NCBI GenBank assembly: GCA_011634665.1
Contig: WAEK01000010.1
Span: forward strand, 492,001 to 556,000
DNA: 64,000 bases
Direction: 5' to 3'
Source of the DNA: Mortierella sp. BCC40632
Taxonomy: Eukaryota; Mortierellomycota; Mortierellomycetes; Mortierellales; Mortierellaceae
How positions within the stretch are numbered: position 1 is the first letter of the stretch; every line of letters begins with the position of its first letter. The position numbers were made by a program, and so were the translations under genes. Of the stretch, positions 51,862 to 61,775 are shown piece by piece. The notes under the pieces are model-generated. The model did no database searches, was not told where the DNA came from, and saw nothing but the letters and a program-made list of their open reading frames with translations.

Positions 51862-52647
51862 TATGGTGACCTGTCTTGATGAAATGTAGAAACTTACCAA
51901 GTGAATTTGAATGACCATCCTAGATGCGTAGAGTCGCAGTCGAACTATAACTCCCTGTTTGTCAAGGACATTAATCTTCAGGATGGCACAGTGATCCAGG
52001 CCGGGTCTCAATTCCTCAAGATCTGGGAAGCACTCAACTTTGGACGTGAACAATGGCCAGAGGGTACTACTTTGCAGTTTGTCGCCGGCGATAAGATGTT
52101 TACCGACGCTGATATGCATCTTGAGGAACCCCGCTTCCAGATCCCACTCGCCGTTGTTGGAGAGTCCGTTTGCATTACGGCTGATTTGAAGGCACCAGCA
52201 CAACCAGGTCGATATGTATCCTTCTGGCGCATGGTCACACCGGACGGCATCGTCTTTGGCCATCGTTTCTGGTGTGATATCACAGTTGAGGAGCTCTCAG
52301 ATAGCAGCTCAGACTCGATTGGTTCCTCCACCATGGTCTTCCCAACAATGGATGCCAACCGGGCTTGGTCTGTTGCCCCCTCCGAGATGACTGCTGATCA
52401 CCAGGCCAGTGAGCGCTATCGTGCGGCAGCAGCCGCCATGGCAGACTCGACGATGGGTGGAGCCTACACAGCGGATCACCACGCCACTGCGACGGAGGAT
52501 TTGATGTCGACCACATCGGGCCGATACACAGCATATTCGGATGAGGACGAAGATACGGACGATCATGACGGAAGTGAAGAGGCTGGAACGGAGCGATTCT
52601 TTTCGGACGAAGAGTTTGTGGTGGTTGATTCGGAGGGTGAAGAGTAA
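48910..52647 (+). CDS. NBR1: NBR1-type selective autophagy receptor
   Basis: Exons 48910-49035, 49462-49636, 49795-49908, 50099-50784, 50898-51796 and 51924-52647 give 907 aa. Order: an N-terminal PB1-like domain (about 1-95); three ZZ zinc fingers (the first begins CDICLNNVRGTRWKC, the second CDICQSTIFGVRHKC, the third CDSCNGDIYGVRYKC with the Cys pairs of its second half in the next exon); poly-Ser and Asn/Ser linkers; a Lys/Pro/Glu repeat region (about 430-560); and the NBR1/FW domain from about 670, with DGTVIQAGSQFLKIWEALN and REQWPEGTTLQFVAGD. The acidic end holds DEEFVVV, a good LIR for Atg8 binding (Phe898 to Val901). The protein would link ubiquitinated or other cargo to the autophagosome. 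The last intron uses GG|GTATAA and CCTAG|A; nearer acceptors break the frame. Confidence 0.9.
49268..49335. repeat. CT microsatellite in NBR1-like intron 1
   Basis: Perfect or nearly perfect (CT)n of about 66 bases, about 125 bases upstream of the exon 2 acceptor GCTAG at 49461. Confidence 0.9.
51190..51480 (+). repeat. Imperfect tandem repeat coding for Lys-Pro-Ala-Glu units
   Basis: Degenerate 11-15 residue units of the type EKPAEKPTEESPKSV, repeated about seven times in the fifth exon of the NBR1-like gene. This gives an alternating-charge, Pro-rich linker between the zinc fingers and the FW domain. Copy number is likely to vary between strains. Confidence 0.7.
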
Positions 52648-53330
52648 AAAAAGTAGGCACACACGAAATGGATGTAAATGGATGCAACAATGCATGGGCC
52701 ACCTTTTCCCTCTTTTTTTTTTTCCCTCTCTTTTTTTTTTTCCCTCTCTCTCTTTCTCTCTCTTTCTCTCTCTCTCCGATAACGACGCAACCAAGCTTTT
52801 GTTGGGCTCTCGTCGAAGAAAAAAAAAAAAAAAAGCGCTCGATACAAGAGACAGACAGACAGACAGAACAAAGACAAGAAATAAAAACCCGAAGATAAGA
52901 TAGCAACCGGAACCCAAGGGATCCATTGGGTTACCCACCAGCCCCGCCAACGAGGCAAAGGGCATCTCACACAATTTTCCTCTTATCCAGGCCCAAACAC
53001 GTCGGTACATGTCGTGCTCCTTGGGAAAGTTTGATTCGAGCTGAGCTGAGAAGAAAAAAAAGTGAGTGAAGTGAGTGAGAGAGAAAGAAAAAGCTTTGGC
53101 CATGCCGTTGGGTGGAGAGATAATTTAAAGCACGTCACGAAGACATGGAAGACCTCCCTTTTTTTCTCTCATTTCTTTTTTTTTTTTTCACATCATTCTT
53201 CTCCATCACCTTTCACCTCTTCCACCTTTTTACCCTTTATTCCTCGTTCTCACTGTTGTCGCTTTTGTTCTTTAAGAGAAACTACACGAGCTATTACACT
53301 ACTACACTCTCGCTTCTCTTTCTCTCTCTT

Positions 53331-53364
<34 letters not shown>

Positions 53365-53370
53365 GATACC

Positions 53371-53605
53371 ATGACTATCGCAGTTGCTCACCAGCCCAAA
53401 ACGCAACCAAACACAAAAGTGGTGTCAAAGACTCAGGATGGCACAGGCGTGGTTGACCTCGACCCTTGGCTGGAGCCTTTCAAGGGAGGACTGATTAAAA
53501 GGCATGGTGCTTCCTCCTTCCCACTCACTTCTCGTGTCTCTGCCATGTTGTTGTTCAGTGACATCCGCGTCTATTTTCTTTTTTTTTTTTATTTTCTAAT
53601 CGAGA

Positions 53606-53645
<40 letters not shown>

Positions 53646-56600
53646 CCTCTCCTTATCTATCTGAATTTCATAGATACTCTCTTTACAAGGAATGGAAGGA
53701 CATCATTGATGGTGCAGGAGGCTATGAAAAGTTTAGCAGGGGCTATGAAAAGTTTGGTTTCCAGGTTGGCAAGGACGGAATCACCTATCGTGAATGGGCA
53801 CCAAATGCCAAGGAAGCATTTCTTTTTGGCGAATTTAGTAAGTGGTCTTCTCTCCCCCCTCCTGAGCACAGTCCTTTTTTTTTTCTTCCATCCAACGAAA
53901 AGCATGACAAGAGAGTTCGGGCACTAAAGTTGTTGTATTGTCATGATTGTTGGGCTATTTTAAAAAAAAAATAGACGGGTGGAATGACTCTAGTCACCCC
54001 ATGAAGAAGAACGAGTACGGCGTGTACGAAATCTTTCTACCCAACAAGGCTGATGGCTCGCCCGCAATTGAGCACAACACCAAGGTCAAGGTATGGCATA
54101 AAAAAAAAGAAGAAGGGACGACGAAGTGGAGAGGGGAAAAGAAAACCACAAAAGGGCGACAAAGGAACCAACAAGTGCTTCCGAGTCCTTATCTCTATGG
54201 CTCTTTTTTTTTCTCATGTCTTCTGTTCTCCGTCCCTTGTTACACGTTTGGGGGAGGGGGGACTTTCCCACTTATCCGCCTCAGTGCTTGACCTGGACGG
54301 ACTTGGAAGTCAAAACGGATGGATGGTAACACTAAACTCTCTCTTGTTGTCTCTTCCGCGTTCATACAAAAAAAAAAAAAAAAAATGCTCTCTTTCTCCC
54401 CTAGATTACGATGATTACACCCGAGGGAGAGCGGATCTATCGCCTTCCAGCTTGGATCGAGAGGGTGACGCAGGATTTGTCCGTTTCGCCAACATATGAA
54501 GCCGTCTTTTGGAATCCTTCCACCAAGTACCAGTGGAAGAACAAAGCCCCACCCAAGCCCACTAGCATCAGAGTCTATGAGGCCCACGGTAATGTTATTT
54601 GTGTTTGCCACATCATCACTCTTGTGTCATATTGTCTATGCTAAACTATGAGGGAGAGAAACGATAAGCAAATGTCTAAAGATGTAAAAGTGCGCGTTGT
54701 TCCAAAAGAAGAAAATATCCACCCGCACTAACTGGATTAGGGGGTTTTTTTTTGTTTTTTGTTTTTTACCTCTCCTCTAGTTGGCATTGCTACTCCCGAA
54801 GGTCGTGTGGGTCAGTTCACAGAGTTTACGGCGAATGTCCTTCCTCGCATCAAGAAGCTTGGTTATAACACCATTCAGCTCATGGCTATTATGGAACACG
54901 CTTATTACGCCTCTTTTGGTTACCAAGTGACCAACTTTTTTGCCGCTAGCAGTCGCTATGGTAAGCCCCTCCGCTTCGATCCATACATATTACCGCAAAG
55001 TGAGAGATTGATTATATTAACTGAGGAGTGTTTCCTTTACGTGTCTTTCCTTGTACGCGCTACATAGGCACGCCTGAAGAGTTGATGGAGTTGATCGATA
55101 CTGCTCATGGTCTGGGCATTACAGTCCTTTTGGACGTGGTGCACTCACATGCCTGCAAGAATGTTCTCGATGGTCTGAACCATTTTGACGGAAGCACACA
55201 CCAGTACTTCCATGATGGACCCAAAGGAAGACATGAGCTCTGGGACTCGAGGTTGTTCAACTATGGCAACTATGAGACGATGCGATTCTTGCTTAGTAAC
55301 TTGAGATACTATCTGGAAAAGTATCATTTTGACGGTTTCCGCTTTGATGGTGTCACCAGTATGATGTACCTTCACCATGGTATTGGCTATGGTTTCTCGG
55401 GCAACTATCACGAGTACTTTGGAGACACGGTTGATGTGGAAGCCGTTGTTTATCTGATGTTGGCCAACGAGATGATTCATACCCTTTACCCAAACGCGCT
55501 GTCTATTGCAGAAGGTAGGGGGGAAAGAGAAAGAAAAACCTTTTCCAACCTCCACCCTAGGGGGGGAAAAAAAAAAGAAACCTATTAACTCACAGCAATA
55601 TCTCTCTGCCTTCAAATAGACGTTTCTGGAATGCCAACACTCTGCCGTCCCGTCTCTGAAGGAGGCGTCGGATTTGACTACCGCCTTGCCATGGCTATCC
55701 CTGACATGTGGATCAAGCTGCTGAAGGAAAAGTCGGACGATGACTGGGATCTTGGCAACATTGTCTTTACTCTCATCAACAGACGCTACAAGGTATGTGA
55801 AAGTTGTGCCAGTCCATTAGTGAGATGTGAGAATGTGAGGGTGAAAAAAAAAAACATTCTCATGCTTGTTTCTCAATTTTTTTAGGAGCCTACAATTGCC
55901 TACTGTGAGTCGCATGATCAGGCTTTGGTAGGCGACAAGACCATCGCCTTCTGGCTTATGGATAAGGAAATGTATACCCATATGAGCAGACTCTCTGATC
56001 TCACCTCTATTATCGATCGTGGACTTGCTCTGCACAAGATGATTCGGTAAGGGACAAGGCAGCATCCGTTATTCATTTATCTGGTCGCCGAAGAAATGTG
56101 GAGTGGATGCTTACTTTTTTTTTTTATTTTTTTGTATTCTCATATCATATCCTGATAGCCTTCTCACGCATGGTCTCGGCGGAGAGGGATATCTAAACTT
56201 TATTGGCAATGAGTTTGGACATCCAGAATGGTTGGACTTTCCTCGTTCTGGAAACAACTCTTCGTTCCATTATGCGCGTCGACAATGGAACGTATTGGAT
56301 GACCACCTGTTGAGATATCAGTTCTTGAATGAGTTTGATGTTGCCATGAACCATGCTGAGGAGGAGGTTGGGTGGCTTGCTGCCCCTCAGGTAAGCCTAA
56401 ACTACTTGGTAGTCTTTATCGATATGAACAAACCTTCACAGTTTAGGTCACCAAGCTAGATGCCTAACTCTCTTGTCTCACTTGTTTCTTTTTTTTTTTT
56501 TTTTTTTTTTTTTAGGCTTATGTGTCCCTGAAGCATGAGCAGGACAAGATTGTGGCGTTTGACCGAGCTGGGGCCGTCTTTATCTTCAACTTCCACCCAA

Positions 56601-56813
56601 CAAAGTCATTTGCAGATTACCGGATCGGAGTTCCAGAGGCAGGCGAGTACCGTATCCTGCTCAACTCGGATGAAAAGGAACGGTTCGGTGGCCATGATCG
56701 TGTGAGCAACAATAGTCGGTACTTTACGACGGCAGAGCATTGGTGCGATCGGGATCAATTTGTTCAGGTCTATATCCCATGCCGTTCGGTGCTTGTTCTT
56801 GTCAAGGCAAAGT

Positions 56814-56815
<2 letters not shown>
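53371..56815 (+). CDS. GLC3: 1,4-alpha-glucan (glycogen) branching enzyme
   Basis: Ten exons: 53371-53501, 53674-53837, 53975-54090, 54405-54588, 54781-54960, 55068-55514, 55620-55792, 55886-56046, 56159-56390 and 56516-56815, giving 695 aa, the normal size. The N-terminal CBM48 region holds [11 protein letters not shown] and [21 protein letters not shown]. The GH13 barrel has [10 protein letters not shown] (near 281), FRFDGVTSM with the nucleophile Asp near 350, the acid Glu near 407 (SIAED), and ESHDQ with the transition-state Asp near 476. It transfers alpha-1,4 glucan segments to alpha-1,6 positions in cytosolic glycogen. The first intron appears to start with GC (AAAAG|GCATGG) and to end in CATAG. 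This gives [21 protein letters not shown] across the junction, as in the family; no phase-matching GT nearby does the same. Confidence 0.95.
53611..53645. repeat. 35-base poly(T) run in the first GBE intron
   Basis: Uninterrupted T-run in the GC-AG intron, shortly before the acceptor CATAG at 53673. A second T-run of about 25-30 bases lies in front of the exon 1 ATG (53333-53363). Confidence 0.9.

Positions 56816-56817
<2 letters not shown>

Positions 56818-56884
<67 letters not shown>
56818..56884. repeat. GA microsatellite after the GBE stop codon
   Basis: (GA)n of about 65 bases starting three bases after the TAG of the branching enzyme, so within its 3' UTR. It is followed by an A-run at about 56911-56941. 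Confidence 0.9.
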
Positions 56885-56889
<5 letters not shown>

Positions 56890-56912
56890 TTGGCTGAGTT
56901 GGTTGAGCTATG

Positions 56913-56943
<31 letters not shown>

Positions 56944-57076
56944 TGGGGGAGGAAATGGAAGAAATCAGTGTTGTTGTGTAATAGTAACATTAAAAAAAGT
57001 ACATCTCTACAGGCCATAGCCCTATTTGAGCAGCAAAAAGTTTTCATTTCTTTTCTCTTTTTCTTATCACACCGAG

Positions 57077-57593
57077 CTACAAGCAAAGCTCTTTCGACTG
57101 TGTGGCGTCTTTAGTCGTCATGCAGTCTGATCCTATGCAGTGTCCACCCCTACCATCGCCACCAAAAGAGCAGATTGAGTGGCGTACACTTATTGTTGGT
57201 GAATGCTTCAAACCCCTGCAACATTTGTCGTTATTCTTATTGGTGTCGTCGCCTCTATCGATACAGTACTTGGCATGCTTGCAAGAGTCGGGGGCAGGTG
57301 GACCACGGCTTCTCCTCATGCAAGCTTCATTAGAGCAACACTCGCCAAAGTCCTTGATGCAACAGATTGCTGGCTACTTGGTCTCTATTGACATTGATAG
57401 AAGCACTCCAGGAAGCATCGATAATAATGTTACGGCGATCAGGTTGGGTTGGAAGCAGATGAAGAGTAGGCGACAGATATGGGTTGTTGGATCTGAGGTA
57501 GCGAAAGGATTCAATAGTGATTTGAATGAAGATGAAGATGGAGATGGAGATTTGAGCAACAGTCGCGGTCAATGTCTGTATGTTTGAGGCCAT
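57077..57593 (-). CDS. Possible cysteine-rich secreted protein (tentative model)
   Basis: The supported part is the last exon, 57369-57077. It encodes about 97 residues with 13 Cys, including three CC pairs (for example CCIKDFGECCSNEAC, then KCCRGL) and ends KELCL. Such density with varied spacing suggests a disulfide-rich extracellular protein. A first exon 57593-57434 (ATG, MASNIQTLTATVAQ, then a hydrophobic ISISIFIFIQITI stretch) can be joined in phase through GTAACA...GCCAG, giving 150 aa. Its hydrophobic segment is not a textbook signal peptide, and the splice sites are weak. I do not recognise the family. The gene is convergent with the branching enzyme and borders the transposon-rich tail, so it may be a young or decaying gene. 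An opposite-strand frame covers the same bases but is ordinary in composition. Confidence 0.35.
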
Positions 57594-58216
57594 CAACGCT
57601 TGTTCTCACAAAAATGCTGCGTGTGCCGAAAACTAGTATGTCCAAAGTGATCAAAAGGAAATCTAAACAAAAGGAGAAGGCGAAATGGGATGAAAGAAAG
57701 AAAGAAAAAAACCATATTTAGGGAAAACAGTAGCGAGAACATTTGACCAACTATTGTCCGGGCCCTCTAGGTAATGCCCAAGGATCCATGCCTACGTTAA
57801 AAATTAAAGATCGAGAATCTCTAACAGACAATTTACCAGACAATCCAGATCCCCCGAGGAGATTTGTGTGGATGGGAGGGGGTGGAGAGGGCTTTCACTA
57901 TTGGACTCTTATGCATTAATTTTTTTTATTGTTGGTATTCCTATCTCAGGCGCTCAAGATAAACTTCATTAAGTACCGATGTTGAGTCTGTTGTCTATGA
58001 AGACTGTCCCTAGAAGTATTGATACATTTCGGTATTCTGTTGCTCTAGATACTCCTACATAGAACTGTCCATGGAAAAATACAGGGCCCGGAAAAGTATT
58101 TGCCTACTTTTCAGGGTAAAAAAAACACAATACTGTCTGCAGCCATGTCCACAGACCGCCTATAAACATCTCCTTGGCCGTCAATTTTAGGCTTCAATTA
58201 TCCTTGCTTGATATAG

Positions 58217-58250
<34 letters not shown>

Positions 58251-58322
58251 GCAGGAGCTGTGAAGACTATGACACTTACCACCCTCAAATCCAATGCTCT
58301 AGTGATTGTCATCTATAAATAG
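57594..58322. other. Non-coding stretch before the hAT remnant
   Basis: No open frame of note. It contains a T-run of 30 bases (58220-58249) and, at 58080-58095, CAGGGCCCGGAAAAGT, which resembles a transposon end but has no matching inverted copy nearby. Base composition is more AT-rich than the genes to the left. Confidence 0.4.
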
Positions 58323-59581
58323 GAGTTGAGAGGCAAGTTTATCAGTGCGACCATAGACCAAGGAGCCAACATTAAGAAGATGATAAATCTCCTTGGAAGA
58401 GAAAATCCAGTTGCATGGATCGCATGCTCAGCTCACAAAGCTCAACTTTGCATCAATAAGACTTTGAGAAGCTATCCCCCAGGAGCAGACCTGTTTGAGA
58501 AGTGTCACGGAATCTCAATGTTCTTTCGAGCGTGCAGTGCAGCCATGGAGATTCTAATCAAAGAGCAAGTAGGGCTTCACAAAAAAAAACTCAAGCTACT
58601 CACAGCTGTTGCTACGCGATGGAATTCACAATTCAAGATGGCCTCAAGAGTGTTCGCTCTTTCTGATGTGATCACATCATCCCACAGAAAGTTGATGTTG
58701 GGGTCAAAGGACGAAAGAGCAAGAGAACTGGATCTCGATGGATTATTACTGACTGATACAGAAGCTTCGGTACTTCAGGAACTTCTCAGACTTTTAGAGC
58801 CGGCAGCCAAGTTCGCACATTGGTCTGGAGGGGCGACCAGTGCGACTATATCATAAATATATCCCAGAATTTACAATTTCGGCCTCTCGACTCGTTCAAA
58901 ACAACCCCAGTCCGCGAACTGCACCAGCTACTCTGCGAAAAGTTCCAAGCCTTATGGCCACTCGCTGATATCCCTGAGAAGGTTCTTCTGGCGATTTATC
59001 TTAATCCAGCTTGCGCAGGAGCTGAACTGATGGATATGAAAGTCGGTGATGGAGAGTATACCTTTAAGAGTTGGACAAAGACAGTTGCTGTGAGAGAGCT
59101 TGGTAAGAACTATCAGAAAGACGAACGAAAAAAAAAAAAAAAAAAACCGGAGCCTCATGCTTACGCAAGGCACAACCCAAGAGCAAGTACACAGGATGGT
59201 CCCCTTCCTCAAGAGTATTACCACGTTGAAGACGCAGATGGCCGTTGCAATCTATGAATCACATATCACTGGACTCAATACCTTGAGGACAGCGACAGGC
59301 GGCAATTGCGAAAGCAAATGGGCAGAAAGTTTAAAGAAAGAAAGCTGCTTTATTTTGGGTGGGAGAGGGGAAGGCTTTTATAGCTCACCCAGGTCGGAAG
59401 CCCAGGGATCGTATCTACTAAAATACAGTTCAACTTTTCAACTCATGAGTTGAGTTGAGTTAAGTTGAGTTCAAACTTTTCGACTCATGAGTTGAGTTGA
59501 GCTCAGATTTTTCCCAACTCATATGTGCATGAGTTGAGTTGAGTCGAACCTCCAACTCAACTCGACTCATGGGAAACACTA
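58323..59581 (+). mobile_element. Broken hAT-family transposase with palindromic element end
   Basis: Two frames carry hAT transposase sequence. From 58323, FISATIDQGANIKKM, then IACSAHKAQLCINKTL, FEKCHGISMFF and TRWNSQFKMAS, up to a stop at 58856. From about 58860 in another frame, SFKTTPVRELHQLLCEKF and PEKVLLAIYLNPACAG. The C-AH-LCIN and TRWNS blocks are typical of the hAT core. The N-terminal BED finger and the C-terminal dimerisation region are missing, the frame is shifted near 58850, a stop precedes the first fragment, and an A-run interrupts at 59131-59147. This is a dead copy. After it, 59429-59581 has repeated ACTCATGAGTTGAGTTGAG motifs and ends in CATGGGAAACACTA, whose complement TAGTGTTTCCC looks like a hAT terminus; the matching left end was not found. 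Confidence 0.8.
59429..59581. repeat. Subterminal ACTCATGAGT repeats of the hAT end
   Basis: The palindrome ACTCATGAGT occurs twice and related GAGTTGAGTTGAG or CAACTCAACTC blocks several more times on both strands, so the region can fold on itself. Arrays like this near transposon ends are usually transposase binding sites. Confidence 0.7.
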
Positions 59582-59657
59582 CTAACGACTATTCAGCAAA
59601 GCTGGTCTTACCCTCTCAGCACGAGAGTGCACAATGACCGATAGTACCTTCCGTGAT

Positions 59658-60467
59658 ATAAAGTGCATCCAAAATTCGATCAATGATTTTTTTAGATGGA
59701 ATCATTCCGCATTTACTCCTCAGTTCATGAGTCATTCCTCATGTTGATTCGTAGAGAAGATCTACTTTGCGTACTTATGTGGTTCCGGCTACAAAGGTCT
59801 ACTCCAGGTATTGTAGCCATTCTCCAATCGAGCAACATAGTCAAAAGTACTAACAAAATTTTACATGGGTTTAGTACAGGGTTTTTAGTCTTTGTTCATG
59901 GGCTGATAGTTTCGAATCCACTGATGTTGGGAATAAACTCTAGATACACAGAGTACGTCAGTCAGTAGACATCACAGTCTATCATTATGACTATTCCAGT
60001 ATGTCTTTTAGGCGGTCAAATCAATGACCATGGCCAGGCAACCTTTTTCACAAATAGGCTAAAAGTTGCAAAAAATTCTCAAAGTGGACGTTCTTCAGAG
60101 CGAGAGAAATCGTGACAGATATCCACACAGCCATTGAAATTTATGCACGCTGTAATCATTGCTTGGACAACTCCTTCTACATACCCAGCCGGGACAAGGT
60201 TGTTCGTTCGTTCGAACTATCAGCCCATGAACAAAGACAAAAAACCCTGTACTAAACCCGTGTAAAATTTTGTTAGTACTTTTGACTATGTTGCTCGATT
60301 GGAGAATGGCTACAATACCTGGAGTAGACCTTTGTAGCCGGAACCACATAAGTACGCAAAGTAGATCTTCTCTACGAATCAACATGAGGAATGACTCATG
60401 AACTGAGGAGTAAATGCGGAATGATTCCATCTAAAAAAATCATTGATCGAATTTTGGATGCACTTTA
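59658..60467. mobile_element. Fold-back element with 254-bp nearly identical inverted arms
   Basis: Left arm 59658-59911 and right arm 60213-60467 are inverted copies. By eye they differ at only two substitutions and one base in a T-run. The spacer is 301 bases. The outer ends read TAAAGTGCATCC and GGATGCACTTTA, so a TA dinucleotide bounds the element, as in Tc1/mariner insertions. Each arm contains the same open frame (MESFRIYSSVHES...), once per strand, which I do not recognise. The spacer has no intact transposase. Most likely a non-autonomous fold-back element or long-TIR MITE, or two head-on copies joined together. Confidence 0.8.
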
Positions 60468-60689
60468 AGACTCAATAATTGTCCCAATGACTCAAGTAGG
60501 GATTAGATGGTCTAAAACAGCGATGAGTGCCCAATGGAATGTTCTGAGCAGCTTACCAGAAACGCGAATGGAATGCTAATTCACTCTAACTCAGGAGGTG
60601 TCTTGAGTACGTCTCCTGTACGAGTAAGAGCATTAGCGACGATGAGGACATAAACATTGGGACAATTTCTGAACTCACTGTAGTGTGAG

Positions 60690-60789
60690 CTAGTGTTCTT
60701 CATGAGTTCGAAATCTTGGACGCTGATTGGCTGAAACTCTAAATCTAGCCAATCAGCGTTCAAGATTTCCAACTCACGAAGAACACTAG
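60690..60789. repeat. Imperfect palindrome, 43-bp arms with 14-base loop
   Basis: Arms 60690-60732 and 60747-60789 are inverted copies with about three mismatches (CTAGTGTTCTT...GCTGATTGGCT). The loop is GAAACTCTAAATCT. It is strong enough to form a hairpin in RNA and may be a decayed small transposon. Confidence 0.8.
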
Positions 60790-60798
60790 TGTGAGCGG

Positions 60799-61127
60799 CT
60801 TATTCTCACATATAACCACCTTTTTTGCCGATTAAAGTGGGTTGGGTGCCTCAACTTTCGATTTTTTTGAAATCATCTGGTAGGGATGATCGCTCGACGC
60901 CTCCTGACGAATTTCCAGGAGATGGGGCCTTGGGTTTGTGCGTCAGGAGCCCAAAAACCAAATTCCAAAATGGTCGTACTAACTCCATGTAATTTTCCAG
61001 CTCACAATTTGACTTCTAGACCCCTCTGAATTTTCTGCACTCAGCTCCGTGCAAAAATTTCCGTACTAACTCCGTGCAAAAGTGGATGTGTGTGAGATTA
61101 AGACGCTCACACATATGTGAGAATAAG
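60799..61127. repeat. Short element-like segment with 15-bp inverted ends
   Basis: CTTATTCTCACATAT at 60799-60813 is inverted at 61113-61127. Inside, the phrase CGTACTAACTCC is repeated in direct orientation. About 330 bases overall, without coding potential; MITE-like in size. Confidence 0.5.
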
Positions 61128-61159
61128 TTCATCCAAAAAAAAAAAAAAAAAAAAAAAAA

Positions 61160-61490
61160 AAGAGTTGACCTGCTTGATTGGGAGCCGCTCTCGCAGCTCC
61201 TGGACCCCTCGGACCCTTTGCCCTAGTTGTAGATCCTGCCTTTTGACTTGCCCCCTCTGCGGGTGCTCTTTGTACCTGGTCTTTTTCCCTTTCTCTGCAT
61301 TTGTATTTCTAGTAGCTATATCGTTTCTGGGTCACCCTCCACCTTTTCCTTCTTCTCTCTACTCTTCTGTTGTAGGATAGTGTAGTTTTTTTGTGAACTA
61401 GCTGGCCACGTCCGCAGACCGTGGTATGAGTGCGCGCCGACGAATAAAACCCCTAACGGGGCCCATAAAAAAAAAAAAAAAAAAAAAAAA
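61160..61490 (+). mobile_element. LINE-like 3' end, copy A, with poly(A) tail
   Basis: The terminal part 61404-61466 (GGCCACGTCC...AATAAAACCCCTAACGGGG) is followed at once by an A-run (to 61490). It is a diverged copy of the segment at 61500-61559. Repeated 3' ends that finish in poly(A) indicate non-LTR retrotransposition. The upstream limit is unknown; another A-run at 61135-61160 may belong to an older insertion. No reverse transcriptase motif is readable. Confidence 0.5.
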
Positions 61491-61499
61491 GGCAGCGGA

Positions 61500-61567
61500 G
61501 GCCATGTCCTTTGCAGAGCATGGACAGACGCGCGCCGATGAGTAAAACCCCTCACGGGTAAAAAGGA
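61500..61567 (+). mobile_element. LINE-like 3' end, copy B
   Basis: GGCCATGTCC...GCGCGCCGATGAGTAAAACCCCTCACGGGT resembles copy A at most aligned positions and ends in a short A-rich tail. It abuts copy A's poly(A), so a truncated copy was inserted next to or into an older one. Confidence 0.5.
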
Positions 61568-61573
61568 TCAGGT

Positions 61574-61647
61574 CGCTCCTGGGTGGGCTTGAACCACCAA
61601 CCTCCTGATTAACAGTCAGACGCGCTAACCAATTGCGCCACAGAAGC
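61574..61647 (-). tRNA. tRNA-Asn (anticodon GTT)
   Basis: A full 74-base cloverleaf on the minus strand: acceptor stem GCTTCTG/CAGGAGC with one G-U pair, D arm GCGC...GCGC with AATTGGTTA loop, anticodon arm TCTGA-CTGTTAA-TCAGG with anticodon GTT, T arm GGTGG-TTCAAGC-CCACC, and discriminator G. No intron. Both internal promoter boxes are intact, so the gene looks functional even though it sits among transposon remains. Confidence 0.93.
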
Positions 61648-61757
61648 TACACACTTGTCTGTATGAAAGAAATAGGATATCTTATAGGTATCCTATACGA
61701 GCGCCAACTAGCCACAATGCTATGGGCGCGACGATGAAAAGAAAGCTGGAAGGTTTC

Positions 61758-61775
61758 CTTAACCACGATCTAGAC
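61758..61775 (+). repeat. Left 18-bp target-site duplication
   Basis: CTTAACCACGATCTAGAC, identical to 62596-62613. The two copies flank the tRNA-headed, poly(A)-tailed element exactly, and nothing else in the neighbourhood repeats. Confidence 0.9.

Noticed and set aside
51896..51923. Acceptors at TGTAG or CCAAG for the last NBR1 exon
   Set aside because: Neither is in phase with the GG|GTATAA donor; CCTAG at 51923 is.
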